A stretch of DNA of 64,000 bases from Rhizobium sp. L1K21 (lineage in GTDB: Bacteria; Pseudomonadota; Alphaproteobacteria; Rhizobiales; Rhizobiaceae): positions 868,001-932,000 of the forward strand of contig NZ_JAMXLE010000001.1 in the NCBI RefSeq assembly GCF_024055895.1, given 5' to 3'. Both the position numbers and the translations under genes were made by a program. Shown piece after piece: positions 8,115-15,580 of this stretch. Positions within the stretch are counted from its first letter, which is position 1. The number at the start of each line of letters is the position of its first letter. Below the pieces are notes generated by a model. The model worked only from the letters and a program-made list of their open reading frames with translations, searched no databases and had not been told where the DNA came from.

Positions 8115-9812
8115 ATGATCAAGCAAGTTTATCATCCGCAAAACGGCATGCCGGCTGCCGGCGTGAAATATCAGGCCTATCCGCAGGTGGGTTTGAGCGA
8201 CCGCACATGGCCTTCGAAACAGATTGAAAAGCCGCCGATCTGGTGCTCGGTCGATCTGCGTGATGGCAATCAGGCTCTCATCAATCCGATGGGGCATGAT
8301 CGCAAGGCACGCATGTTTCAGTTGCTGCTCGACATGGGTTTCAAGGAAATCGAGATCGGCTTTCCTTCAGCCTCTCAGACCGACTTCGATTTTGCCCGCT
8401 GGTGCATCGAAGAAGGCGGCGTACCCGATGATGTGTCCTTGCAGGTGCTGGTTCAGTGCCGCCCGGAACTGATCACCCGCACTTTCGAGTCGCTGGAAGG
8501 CGCCAACAAGCCGATTGTGCATTTCTACAATTCCACCTCGGAATTGCAGCGCCGCGTGGTGTTTGGCAAGGACGTGCAGGGCATCAAGCAGATTGCCGTT
8601 GATGCCGCCAAGATGATCCGCGACATGGCGGAGAAGGCGGGCGGTGGTTACCGGTTCGAATATTCGCCGGAAAGCTTTACCGGCACGGAACTGGATGTTG
8701 CGCTGGAAATCTCCAATGCGGTGATTGAAGTGATGCAGCCGACGGCGGACAACAAGCTGATCCTGAACCTGCCGGCGACGGTGGAAATGTCCACACCGAA
8801 CATCTATGCCGACCAGATCGAGTGGATGTGCCGCAACATCGAAAACCGCGAAAATGTGATCGTGTCCCTGCATCCGCACAATGACCGGGGGACCGGCATT
8901 GCGGCAACCGAGATGGGCTTGCTGGCTGGTGCTGATCGTGTGGAAGGAACGCTGTTCGGCAATGGCGAGCGGACCGGCAACGTGGATATCGTCACTCTGG
9001 CGCTGAACATGTTCACCCAAGGGGTCGATCCGAAGCTCGATTGCTCCGACATCGAGCGCATCAAGGCGGTCTATGAATATTCCAACGAATTGAAGATCCC
9101 CGAGCGTCATCCCTATGTGGGTGAGCTGGTTTACACAGCCTTTTCCGGCTCGCACCAGGACGCCATCAACAAGGGCATGAAGGCGATCAAGACGGCCAAC
9201 AAGCCGCTCTGGGAAGTGCCTTACCTGCCGATTGATCCGCAGGATGTGGGACGCACGTATGAGGCGATTATCCGCATCAACTCGCAGTCGGGCAAGGGCG
9301 GCATCGCCTACATCATGGCCGAGGATTACGGGATCAACCTGCCACGCAAATTGCAGGTGGAGTTCCGCGAAGAGATTCAGCGCATTACCGACGAAGAGGG
9401 CGTGGAGCTTCCGCCGAAGCGCATCTATGAACGTTTCATGGAGCGCTATGTAGAGCAGCCTGGCGCGCGCCTGAAGTTCCTTGACCACCATTCCCACACC
9501 GACCCGAATCGTCCGGGCTATCGCATCGTTGCCGCTGAAATCATCGACAATGGCGAGAAGAAGCGGATCGAGGGCAAGGGTTCCGGTCCCGTGGCAGGGT
9601 TTGTTGATGCACTGTCGAAATATCTGGGCATTGATCTGAGTGTGAACGATTATTCCGAACACTCGTTGCAGCATGGTTCGGATGCTTCCGCCATCTGCTA
9701 TATGGAAATCGATGCAGCGGGCAAGACGGTCCATGGTGTTGGGATCAACGCCAATATCGTGGCGGCATCCCTTGAGGCGATCGTTTCCGCAGCGAACCTG
9801 ATTGGCCGCTGA
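8115..9812 (+). CDS. leuA: 2-Isopropylmalate synthase LeuA (class II)
   Basis: A 565-residue enzyme that condenses acetyl-CoA with 2-oxoisovalerate, the first committed step of leucine synthesis in the cytoplasm. The DRE-TIM barrel begins at SVDLRDGNQAL, with the metal ligands completed by SLHPHNDRGTG. After the barrel comes the C-terminal regulatory domain (about residues 430-565) for leucine feedback. Length and sequence match the long LeuA type (about 560 residues). ATG 8115 is chosen as the start of the conserved MIKQVYHP region; in-frame codons from 8022 lie within the leader RNA. Expression is probably attenuated by the upstream leucine-rich leader, in addition to allosteric inhibition. 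Confidence 0.95.
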   Translation: MIKQVYHPQNGMPAAGVKYQAYPQVGLSDRTWPSKQIEKPPIWCSVDLRDGNQALINPMGHDRKARMFQLLLDMGFKEIEIGFPSASQTDFDFARWCIEEGGVPDDVSLQVLVQCRPELITRTFESLEGANKPIVHFYNSTSELQRRVVFGKDVQGIKQIAVDAAKMIRDMAEKAGGGYRFEYSPESFTGTELDVALEISNAVIEVMQPTADNKLILNLPATVEMSTPNIYADQIEWMCRNIENRENVIVSLHPHNDRGTGIAATEMGLLAGADRVEGTLFGNGERTGNVDIVTLALNMFTQGVDPKLDCSDIERIKAVYEYSNELKIPERHPYVGELVYTAFSGSHQDAINKGMKAIKTANKPLWEVPYLPIDPQDVGRTYEAIIRINSQSGKGGIAYIMAEDYGINLPRKLQVEFREEIQRITDEEGVELPPKRIYERFMERYVEQPGARLKFLDHHSHTDPNRPGYRIVAAEIIDNGEKKRIEGKGSGPVAGFVDALSKYLGIDLSVNDYSEHSLQHGSDASAICYMEIDAAGKTVHGVGINANIVAASLEAIVSAANLIGR

Positions 9813-9841
9813 TTGCTCGCAACAGCGATTTGACCTTGTAG

Positions 9842-9869
9842 AAAAGGGCGTCTTTGCGGCGCCCTTTTT
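9842..9869 (+). terminator. Terminator after leuA
   Basis: AAAAGGGCG pairs with CGCCCTTTTT around a 9-10 base loop, 29 bases after the leuA stop, with a good T-tract. Confidence 0.85.
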
Positions 9870-9955
9870 GATTCCATCGCGGGTCGTTTGCTTTAAATGT
9901 TGCCGGTCAATGGTTAGCCTGCACGCTCTAGATGTGATTCTTCCATGAGGTTGCC

Positions 9956-10387
9956 ATGCGTCAGCGCGTTATTCTGTGCCCCCTGATCCAAAACCAGGGT
10001 GCTTATCTGCTTTGCAAAATGCCTTCAGACCGCGGGGTATTCCCGGGGCAATGGGCATTGTCGGGTGGTGGGCAGGAGCCTGATGAGACGATTGAAGAGG
10101 GGCTTCGGCGCGAAATTCGTGAAGAGCTGGGCGAGGCGCTCGTTATTGAGAAAGTCGAGCCGTGGACGTTCCGGGATGAGCGCCGGGTAAAGACTTATGC
10201 CGATGGCACGACGGAAGAGATCTATATGATCTATCTGATTTTCGACTGCCATGCGGGCAATCGCGATGTAAAGATCAATGACGAGTTTGAAGACTTTGCC
10301 TGGGTGTTGCCAGAGGATTTGGGTTCGTATGATCTGAACGAGGCAACCCGGTTTACGCTTGTCCAGAAGGGGCTTTTGCAAGGGTAG
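9956..10387 (+). CDS. nudI: Nudix hydrolase NudI (nucleoside triphosphatase)
   Basis: A 143-residue protein with a full Nudix box ([18 protein letters not shown] then REELGE) giving the REUxEExG metal site. The N-terminus ([20 protein letters not shown]), [11 protein letters not shown] and [16 protein letters not shown] closely resemble E. coli NudI as I recall it, over the entire length. NudI hydrolyses (deoxy)nucleoside triphosphates, preferring pyrimidine dNTPs. It is monocistronic, after the leuA terminator. The similarity to the enterobacterial protein is higher than expected between these classes and may reflect transfer. Confidence 0.87.
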   Translation: MRQRVILCPLIQNQGAYLLCKMPSDRGVFPGQWALSGGGQEPDETIEEGLRREIREELGEALVIEKVEPWTFRDERRVKTYADGTTEEIYMIYLIFDCHAGNRDVKINDEFEDFAWVLPEDLGSYDLNEATRFTLVQKGLLQG

Positions 10388-10479
10388 TGGACTGCCGTTG
10401 CGCGCTTGCGTTTTCCGTTGTCGGGGCGTTTCGTCTTTGGCATAGTGACACAATCCATCTTCAACCGCCGGGGATATTG

Positions 10480-11199
10480 ATGGCTATCGAAAGTGATTTT
10501 TGCCGCGCAGCCCTGTTTGCGGCTTTCTTTTTCTGTGCCGGGTCCGTTTTCGCGGACCCTTCGTTTGATTGCGCGAAAGCAAATGCCCCGGAGGAGAAGG
10601 CGATTTGCGGCGACGATGTTCTTTCCGAACTCGATGTAATGGTGTCGAAAGCCTATGAGGGTTTCGAGGCCTATCATCAGCCGAAGAAGGACGTCGCACG
10701 GGCCCTGTTGCAGGACCGGGCAAAATGTGGAGCGGACAAGGCTTGCCTTGCCTCCGTGCTTGCCTATTCACTTTCCACATTCGGGGCGCAATCATCGTCC
10801 TGGCCGCAGGACTATGCCCGTGCGCTTGTTGGGCGCAAGGCAGGGCAATTTGCCGCGCAGGAACCTTCTGAAAGCGACGAACTGCCAAGCGTGCCAGCCC
10901 AGTGCGTGATGTCCCATGTGACGGAGGTGATGACGCGATTTGGCGAGCCTTTGAGCTACGACAATTCAGAATCCGGCACCGTCTTCCAGTTCGCCAACGG
11001 GCTCTACCAGGTTTCCTATGATCGCGAGTGGCCGATGAACGAGGTGAAGGCGGGGCATAAGGTGGTTCTCTGCCTGACGCAAATTCCCCATGATTGCCCG
11101 GATGGCGATAATCGCGGTTATTTCTATTATGGGCTGGATACCGAGACACACGGCAGCTGGATCATGCCGGATTCGCAGCATATGTGCGGCGGTGCCTGA
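10480..11199 (+). CDS. Exported protein with LprI-like N-terminal domain
   Basis: A 239-residue protein with a signal peptide (residues 1-24, ending VFA-D). The first mature domain has FDCAKANAPEEKAIC and a later KCGADKAC, the four-cysteine pattern of the LprI/DUF1311 domain, found in periplasmic lysozyme inhibitors and many exported proteins of unknown function. Residues from about 130 are unlike any family I recognise; they contain three further Cys that may pair. ATG 10480 is chosen because it begins the signal peptide. A periplasmic location is well supported; lysozyme inhibition is only one option. Confidence 0.68.
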   Translation: MAIESDFCRAALFAAFFFCAGSVFADPSFDCAKANAPEEKAICGDDVLSELDVMVSKAYEGFEAYHQPKKDVARALLQDRAKCGADKACLASVLAYSLSTFGAQSSSWPQDYARALVGRKAGQFAAQEPSESDELPSVPAQCVMSHVTEVMTRFGEPLSYDNSESGTVFQFANGLYQVSYDREWPMNEVKAGHKVVLCLTQIPHDCPDGDNRGYFYYGLDTETHGSWIMPDSQHMCGGA

Positions 11200-11345
11200 G
11201 GCTTGAACCCTCGACCCTCGTCAACACCGTTCACGAAAATGTCAGGAGCGATCCGTTTGCTCCAGGCCTGCGTAGTCCCCAAATAGATTATGTGCGGGGT
11301 TCTTGCACGAGCCCCTCCGATGACATCAAAAACATGGAGAGGAAC

Positions 11346-12116
11346 ATGCAGCTTACACGACGTGGAACTTTGAAACTCGGCGCAGCCGGGCTGATCGGCC
11401 TGCAGGCATCCATCATCATGCCGTTTGCAGCACGCGCCGCAGGCGGCGACACCTATGCGGTGGAGGGCGGCGAGGTCGTCGTTCACCCGGTGCAGCACGC
11501 CTCATTTGTGATGGAGACCCCGTCGATGGTGATCTACAACGATCCGGTTGGTGGCGCAGCACTCTATGAAAACATGCCGAAGCCTGACCTCGTTCTCATC
11601 ACCCACGAACATAGCGACCACTACAATGTCGAGACGCTGAATGCCATCGTCGGCGAGAACACCAAGCTGGTGACCAACCCAGCTGTCTACGACATGCTGC
11701 CCGAGGACTTGAAGGCGAAGGCGACCGCGATCGCCAATGGTGAAAGCGCGACGGTGAAGGGCATGAGCATCGATGCAATTGCGGCCTACAACACCACCGA
11801 GGAGCGCCTGCAGTATCACCCCAAGGGGCGCGATAATGGCTATATCCTGACCATTGGTGGCAAACGCTTCTATATTGCCGGCGATACGGAAGACACTGCG
11901 GAAATGCGGGCGCTGGAAGATATCTATGTTGCCTTCGTGCCGATGAACCTGCCTTACACAATGGATGTGGAGCAGGCGAGCGCGGGTGTTGCGGCGTTCG
12001 CACCGGAATATGTTTACCCCTATCACTACAAGGGCAGCGACATTGATGCCTTTGCCAAGATGGTGACCGACGCTGGTGTCGAAACCAACGTGGTGAAAGG
12101 CCCGTGGTACGGCTGA
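11346..12116 (+). CDS. Tat-exported metallo-beta-lactamase-fold hydrolase
   Basis: A 256-residue protein of the UlaG-like metallo-hydrolase group. The N-terminus LTRRGTLKLGAAGLIG is a twin-arginine signal, so it is exported folded. LITHEHSDHYN gives the HxHxDH metal motif, YIAGDTEDT the bridging Asp, and YPYHYKG a late His ligand. The natural substrate is unknown. ATG 11346 is chosen over ATG 11334 because GGAGAGG lies just before it. The gene is free-standing; a hairpin of CCGCCGGT/ACCGGCGG (12146-12170) follows but lacks a T-tract. Confidence 0.82.
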   Translation: MQLTRRGTLKLGAAGLIGLQASIIMPFAARAAGGDTYAVEGGEVVVHPVQHASFVMETPSMVIYNDPVGGAALYENMPKPDLVLITHEHSDHYNVETLNAIVGENTKLVTNPAVYDMLPEDLKAKATAIANGESATVKGMSIDAIAAYNTTEERLQYHPKGRDNGYILTIGGKRFYIAGDTEDTAEMRALEDIYVAFVPMNLPYTMDVEQASAGVAAFAPEYVYPYHYKGSDIDAFAKMVTDAGVETNVVKGPWYG

Positions 12117-12470
12117 ACGGTTGGTTTTGCCCCATGAATTCGGCTCCGCCGGTTGCTAAATGACCGGCGGGCGCTTAAATTGTTTATACCGATCATCGAT
12201 TTGTTCCATCGTTTCGAGCCGCCTTGGCTTTGATGGAGCTTGTTCAGGAGCAGACATACCTGCTCTTTCCGGGGCATCTTGCTTCGGCTCGGCGTTTGAA
12301 ACGCCTTTCGATCCTCAGCTTTGAGTGATTTTGCGCGATGAACGGTCAGAGGCGTTTTACCGTTCGTTGCGGCGGTTGCGTATGCGTGTGACTTGGCCGT
12401 TTGGCTGGCCGATCATTGCGTGGTGATTTTAACCGAAGTGGAGCGAAAGCTCCCCTGAAAGGAGAGAAAT
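12117..12470 (+). other. Long intergenic leader region before rpsU
   Basis: This 354-base stretch has no convincing ORF. It holds a hairpin after the metallo-hydrolase gene (12146-12170), a perfect palindrome GGCGTTTGAAACGCC (12290-12304), a GAACGGT/ACCGTTC pair about 40-60 bases further on, and the hairpins over the rpsU ribosome binding site. It may carry a structured rpsU 5' UTR; no known RNA family was recognised. Confidence 0.4.
12440..12466 (+). promoter_or_regulatory. Alternative hairpins over the rpsU ribosome binding site
   Basis: GGAGC (12440-12444) pairs with GCTCC (12449-12453) across a GAAA tetraloop. The same CTCCCCT (12450-12456) can instead pair with AGGAGAG (12460-12466), which is the Shine-Dalgarno sequence before the TTG start at 12471, with one mismatch. 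The two foldings exclude each other, so they could act as a translational on/off switch. Confidence 0.45.
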
Positions 12471-12698
12471 TTGCAGATTTATGTGCGAGACAACAATGTG
12501 GAAAAGGCAATCCGGACACTGAAGAAGAAAATGCAGCGTGAAGGGCTTTATCGCGAGATGAAGGCACGCAAGGCTTATGAAAAGCCTTCCGAAAAGCGCG
12601 CGCGTCAGAAGAATGAAGCCATTCGCCGCCGCCGCAAGGCAGAGCGCAAGATGTTGCAGCGCGAAGGCTTGCTACCGCGCAAGGGTGGCCGCCGCTAG
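12471..12698 (+). CDS. rpsU: 30S ribosomal protein S21
   Basis: A 75-residue, strongly basic protein. [22 protein letters not shown] and [20 protein letters not shown] are standard bS21 segments, and the length is normal for alphaproteobacteria. S21 joins the small subunit late and helps mRNA binding near the anti-Shine-Dalgarno region. The start codon is TTG at 12471: the family N-terminus MQI/MQV begins exactly there, with GGAGAG four bases upstream, and no ATG fits. The gene has its own terminator and a 354-base upstream gap. A possible switch hairpin covers its ribosome binding site. Confidence 0.94.
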   Translation: MQIYVRDNNVEKAIRTLKKKMQREGLYREMKARKAYEKPSEKRARQKNEAIRRRRKAERKMLQREGLLPRKGGRR

Positions 12699-12727
12699 AG
12701 CCGGGGCCGCATGAGGAACGATCAATG

Positions 12728-12750
12728 GGGCGCGGTTCAGCGCCCTTTTT
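12728..12750 (+). terminator. Terminator after rpsU
   Basis: GGGCGC pairs with GCGCCC across GGTTCA, and five T follow. The hairpin overlaps the last codons of the convergent IMPACT-domain gene, which ends at 12737. Confidence 0.85.
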
Positions 12751-13096
12751 GATTCTCATCAAGGTAGATGCGCACCGCATTCTGGACATGACGGAAACGG
12801 TCGCCCCCCAGATGTTTGCCGCCATACCAGCGCGTTACCACAACGATATGATTTTCAAGCTTTTCCCGCTCCAGCATCTTCAGGATAATCATGCCTGCAC
12901 CGCTCTCGCCGTCGTCATTCTTGATCTGGCCTTCTGAGCAGATCAACGCCCAGGTGTTGTGGGTCGCCTTGGCGAATTTCTTTGTCTTTTTCAGTTCCTC
13001 AAGGAAGACTTTTGCCGCCTCGGCAGAGTTGCAAGGGCCGCCGGACACGGCATATTTCGATCCACGGTCGGAAATGATGTTTTCGAGCGTCAGCAT
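12737..13096 (-). CDS. IMPACT/YigZ-family domain protein (short form)
   Basis: A 119-residue protein that is little more than the IMPACT (UPF0029) N-terminal domain. HNTWALICSEGQIKNDDGESGAGMII, then VVVTRWYGGKHLGGDRF, match the DDGEP...VVVTRYFGG signature of YigZ and IMPACT proteins. Bacterial YigZ normally has about 200 residues and a second ferredoxin-like domain; that domain is absent here. YigZ-type proteins have been linked to translation, but the bacterial role is unclear. ATG 13096 lacks a good ribosome binding site. Its end overlaps the rpsU terminator. Confidence 0.76.
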   Translation of the reverse strand: MLTLENIISDRGSKYAVSGGPCNSAEAAKVFLEELKKTKKFAKATHNTWALICSEGQIKNDDGESGAGMIILKMLEREKLENHIVVVTRWYGGKHLGGDRFRHVQNAVRIYLDENQKGR

Positions 13097-13170
13097 GGTG
13101 GAAGCGAATAAGCCCTCTCGTGCTGCCGATCAAGGTCTGCCATAGTTGGGGCAAACAAGGGGGGATTTTG

Positions 13171-13941
13171 ATGCGGCTTTATGCGGAGTTGTTCGGGGAC
13201 CACACGGCACAGACACCGATGGTTTTGATCCATGGGTTTGGGGGAAGTGCTGCGGCTTGGAATTCGGTGCGCAGCTTTTTGCCGGCCACCATGCCGCTGA
13301 TTGTCTATGACCTTCCGGGGCATCGTCATTCCGTGAATGCGGAAGGATCAGGTGGGGCAGGGCGCATGGCAAAGGCGCTTCTGGCCGATCTCGATGCGCG
13401 TGGAATAGGCCAGTTTCATCTTGCCGGCCATTCCATGGGCGGCGCGGTTGCGACGCTGATTGCATTGCGGGCCGGCGATAGGGTGGGTTCCCTAACCCTT
13501 TTTGCGCCGGGGGGAATGGGACCGGAAATCGATGCTGCCGGGCTGAAGGCCTTCGCACGGGCTGAGACGGCAGAGGCCATTCGTGCTGAAATGCAGACGA
13601 TGGTCGCCAATGGTTTCCATGTACCTGAAGAGCTCATCAATTCGATTGTCGCGGAGCGTCAGCAGGTGGGTGCGAAAGAGGCTCTGCTTTCCGTTTATGC
13701 GGCGATGTTCGCTTCGGAAGGCGCGGCGGAACAAGGCGCGATCCCGCGCGATATGCTGGCAAGCATTACCAAGCCCGCGGCGGTCTATTGGGGCGATCTG
13801 GACCCCACGCTTCCGGTGAGCCAGATGGCGCGTATGCCTGAAAACTTCGAAAAAACGACCATTTCCGGTGTGGGGCATATGTTGCTCGATGAGTGCCCGG
13901 AGCGGGTGGCCCATGCGCTGATTTCGGCGTTCGGACGGTAG
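13171..13941 (+). CDS. Alpha/beta hydrolase
   Basis: A 256-residue alpha/beta-hydrolase fold protein. LIHGFGGSAAAW forms the oxyanion-hole loop, GHSMGGAVA carries the nucleophile Ser, DLDPTLPV has the likely catalytic Asp and GVGHMLLDE the His. The overall pattern resembles the hydrolase domain found at the end of acetoin dehydrogenase E2, but no lipoyl domain is present. The substrate is unknown. ATG 13171 follows AAGGGGGG. The gene ends 22 bases from the convergent anti-sigma gene. Confidence 0.85.
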   Translation: MRLYAELFGDHTAQTPMVLIHGFGGSAAAWNSVRSFLPATMPLIVYDLPGHRHSVNAEGSGGAGRMAKALLADLDARGIGQFHLAGHSMGGAVATLIALRAGDRVGSLTLFAPGGMGPEIDAAGLKAFARAETAEAIRAEMQTMVANGFHVPEELINSIVAERQQVGAKEALLSVYAAMFASEGAAEQGAIPRDMLASITKPAAVYWGDLDPTLPVSQMARMPENFEKTTISGVGHMLLDECPERVAHALISAFGR

Positions 13942-13963
13942 TGTTTTGCATCCTCAACGTTGA

Positions 13964-14239
13964 TCAGACGTCTTGTGTCAGTTTGGCAGCAATACCTTGC
14001 CCACGCCGGATAGCGCGGGCGAAGGTCAGCGGAACCGGTTCCTTCAACAAGGCCGCAAACAGCAGATTTCCCAATGCACTCCCGCTACGCAGGCTATCCA
14101 GCGCGCACTGCAGCGCCGGTTCCTTTTGTAGGCGCAGAGAGAGCCGGCGGGCCAAGGGCTCCGGCAGCTCCTCGTCAAGATAGGCAGATAGTTGGACGTT
14201 TACGGGGAGCTGGTCAAACATGTCAGCGTTCGTTTTCAA
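13964..14239 (-). CDS. Small anti-sigma-like protein paired with an ECF sigma factor
   Basis: A 91-residue protein. The opening QLSAYLDEELPEPLARRL and the following EPALQCALDSLR and LLKEPVP segments resemble the cytoplasmic start of many membrane anti-sigma factors. It stops before any membrane span, and no HxxxCxxC zinc motif is present. The preceding sigma gene ends one base away, so the two are translated together. The start is TTG 14239 or ATG 14221; neither has a strong ribosome binding site. A soluble anti-sigma factor is the simplest reading. A truncated remnant is the alternative. Confidence 0.62.
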   Translation of the reverse strand: MKTNADMFDQLPVNVQLSAYLDEELPEPLARRLSLRLQKEPALQCALDSLRSGSALGNLLFAALLKEPVPLTFARAIRRGQGIAAKLTQDV

Positions 14240-14240
14240 A

Positions 14241-14759
14241 TCATGCCCTTTTCTTCATGGGTTGTCCGACCATCTCAGCAAGGCGCAGACGGGCGGTGGA
14301 GAGGCGGCTCATGACGGTGCCGATCGGAATTCCCAGGATATCGGCGGCCTCGCGATAGCTGTGTCCTTCGACGTTGACGAGGAGGAATACGGAAGCGAGC
14401 CCTTCCGGCATCGACTGGATCATCTCCTTGACCTGCGCAATATAGATCGCGTCCTCGCCTGATGGGCTGACATTGAGCTCGTCCTGCTCGGAGAAATCCA
14501 CGTTGCCCTTGCCGAGCCGGACCTTGCGCTTCCGCACCTCGTCGATCCACATGTTGCGCATCATGGTGTAAACCCAGCTTTCAAATCCTGCCTGCGGCGG
14601 GCGCAGGTGCGCCTTTGTGATCGTCTTCTCGCATGCTTCCTGCACCAGATCGTCAGCATCGTTGGCATTGCGTGTCAACGTGATGGCAAATCGGCGCATG
14701 CGCGGTAGAAAACGAACCAGCTCCGCACTTTCGTTGCGGCTAACGCTTGCTTCAAACAT
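14241..14759 (-). CDS. ECF-family RNA polymerase sigma factor
   Basis: A 172-residue sigma-70-type factor with only regions 2 and 4. FAITLTRNANDADDLVQEACEKTI and FESWVYTMMRNMWIDEVRKRK are region 2, and EGHSYREAADILGIPIGTVMSRLSTARLRLAE is the region 4 helix-turn-helix. ATG 14759 follows GGGGAAG; the ORF stays open further upstream but that part is promoter. It is followed by a small anti-sigma-like gene, and a GGAAAC-N17-CGTC element upstream suggests it transcribes its own operon. The neighbours do not include nepR or phyR, so it is probably not the main general stress factor. Confidence 0.9.
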   Translation of the reverse strand: MFEASVSRNESAELVRFLPRMRRFAITLTRNANDADDLVQEACEKTITKAHLRPPQAGFESWVYTMMRNMWIDEVRKRKVRLGKGNVDFSEQDELNVSPSGEDAIYIAQVKEMIQSMPEGLASVFLLVNVEGHSYREAADILGIPIGTVMSRLSTARLRLAEMVGQPMKKRA

Positions 14760-14800
14760 TTCACTTCCCCGGTAATACGTTCCTATTGGCGCCTTTATTC

Positions 14801-14827
14801 GACGTTTTGCAGCTGGCCGCTGTTTCC
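14801..14827 (-). promoter_or_regulatory. Candidate autoregulated ECF promoter
   Basis: Read on the minus strand, GGAAAC (14827-14822) and CGTC (14804-14801) are 17 bases apart, the spacing and bases seen in many alphaproteobacterial ECF promoters (GGAAC and CGTT). It lies 42 bases before the sigma start codon. Confidence 0.5.
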
Positions 14828-14863
14828 GGGGGAACAGGGGCGGACTAACCATTCCGAAAGCCA

Positions 14864-14892
14864 TTGACATTTAATCAATCGATTGATTAAAT
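14864..14892 (+). promoter_or_regulatory. Promoter with perfect TetR-type operator
   Basis: TTGACA (14864-14869) and TTAAAT (14887-14892) are 17 bases apart. Between and over the -10 lies a perfect 22-base palindrome at 14870-14891 with half-site TTTAATCAATC. A dimer bound here would block RNA polymerase, so the TetR-family gene that follows should repress itself and the efflux operon. Confidence 0.83.
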
Positions 14893-14920
14893 TGATGTGA
14901 ATTACAGGCGAGGCAAAAAA

Positions 14921-15577
14921 GTGAATATCGAGAAACCGATTTCAGGTGCGGAAATCACACGAAAGGCACTGGTCGAAGCGGCCCTCAGGCTGTTTGGGGA
15001 AAAGGGCTATGAGGCGGTCTCCACACGCGAGATTGCGGATCATGCGGCAGCCAATATTGGGTCGATTGCCTATCATTTCGGCGGCAAGCCCGGATTGCGG
15101 CTTGCCTGTGCGGATTATGTCATGGGGCGGATACGCTCCTTCATCGGCCCGGCCTTTGCCGGTCCGTTGCCGAAACTGTCACCGGCTGAGGCCGTATCCG
15201 TGCTGGAATGGCAAGTGGAGCAATTCGGCCGGTTTGTTGCCACTTCAGGCGAAGCCAAGCTGCTTGCAACGTTCATATTGCGTGAGGTCATGCAGCCGGG
15301 GGAGGTCTTCCAGACCGTCTACAGCCAGCTTTTCAAGCCGGTTCATGAGCGGATGTGCGAGATTTTTGCAATGGCGACCGGCCAGGATGCGGAGGCGGAA
15401 GAGGTGCGTCTGGCCACCTTCTGCATGCTTGGGCAAACCATCTACTTCCGTATCGGCAGGCCCGCGATCATGCAGCGCATGAACTGGGAAGACATACGTG
15501 AAGAGGAAGCTGACAAGATTGTCGCCGTGTTGAAAACGAACCTGCGCGGGCTGATTGCAGCCTACAAGAAGGACTAG
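14921..15577 (+). CDS. TetR-family regulator, CecR-like (DUF1956 C-terminal domain)
   Basis: A 218-residue regulator. Residues about 10-60 hold the TetR helix-turn-helix (TREIADHAAANIGSIAYHFGGK). The C-terminal part, with FILREVMQPGEVF and FCMLGQTIYFRIGRPAIMQRM, matches the CecR/DUF1956 ligand domain. CecR of E. coli controls the ybhG-ybhFSR efflux genes, and the same gene types follow here. GTG 14921, with AGGCGAGG before it, is preferred over GTG 14897, which would lie at the transcription start. A perfect palindrome in the promoter is the likely binding site. Confidence 0.88.
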   Translation: MNIEKPISGAEITRKALVEAALRLFGEKGYEAVSTREIADHAAANIGSIAYHFGGKPGLRLACADYVMGRIRSFIGPAFAGPLPKLSPAEAVSVLEWQVEQFGRFVATSGEAKLLATFILREVMQPGEVFQTVYSQLFKPVHERMCEIFAMATGQDAEAEEVRLATFCMLGQTIYFRIGRPAIMQRMNWEDIREEEADKIVAVLKTNLRGLIAAYKKD

Positions 15578-15580
15578 GCC

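Noticed and set aside
8367-9734. A 455-codon open frame antisense to leuA
   Set aside because: The forward leuA protein is conserved throughout. The reverse frame has no recognisable domain and reflects high third-position GC.
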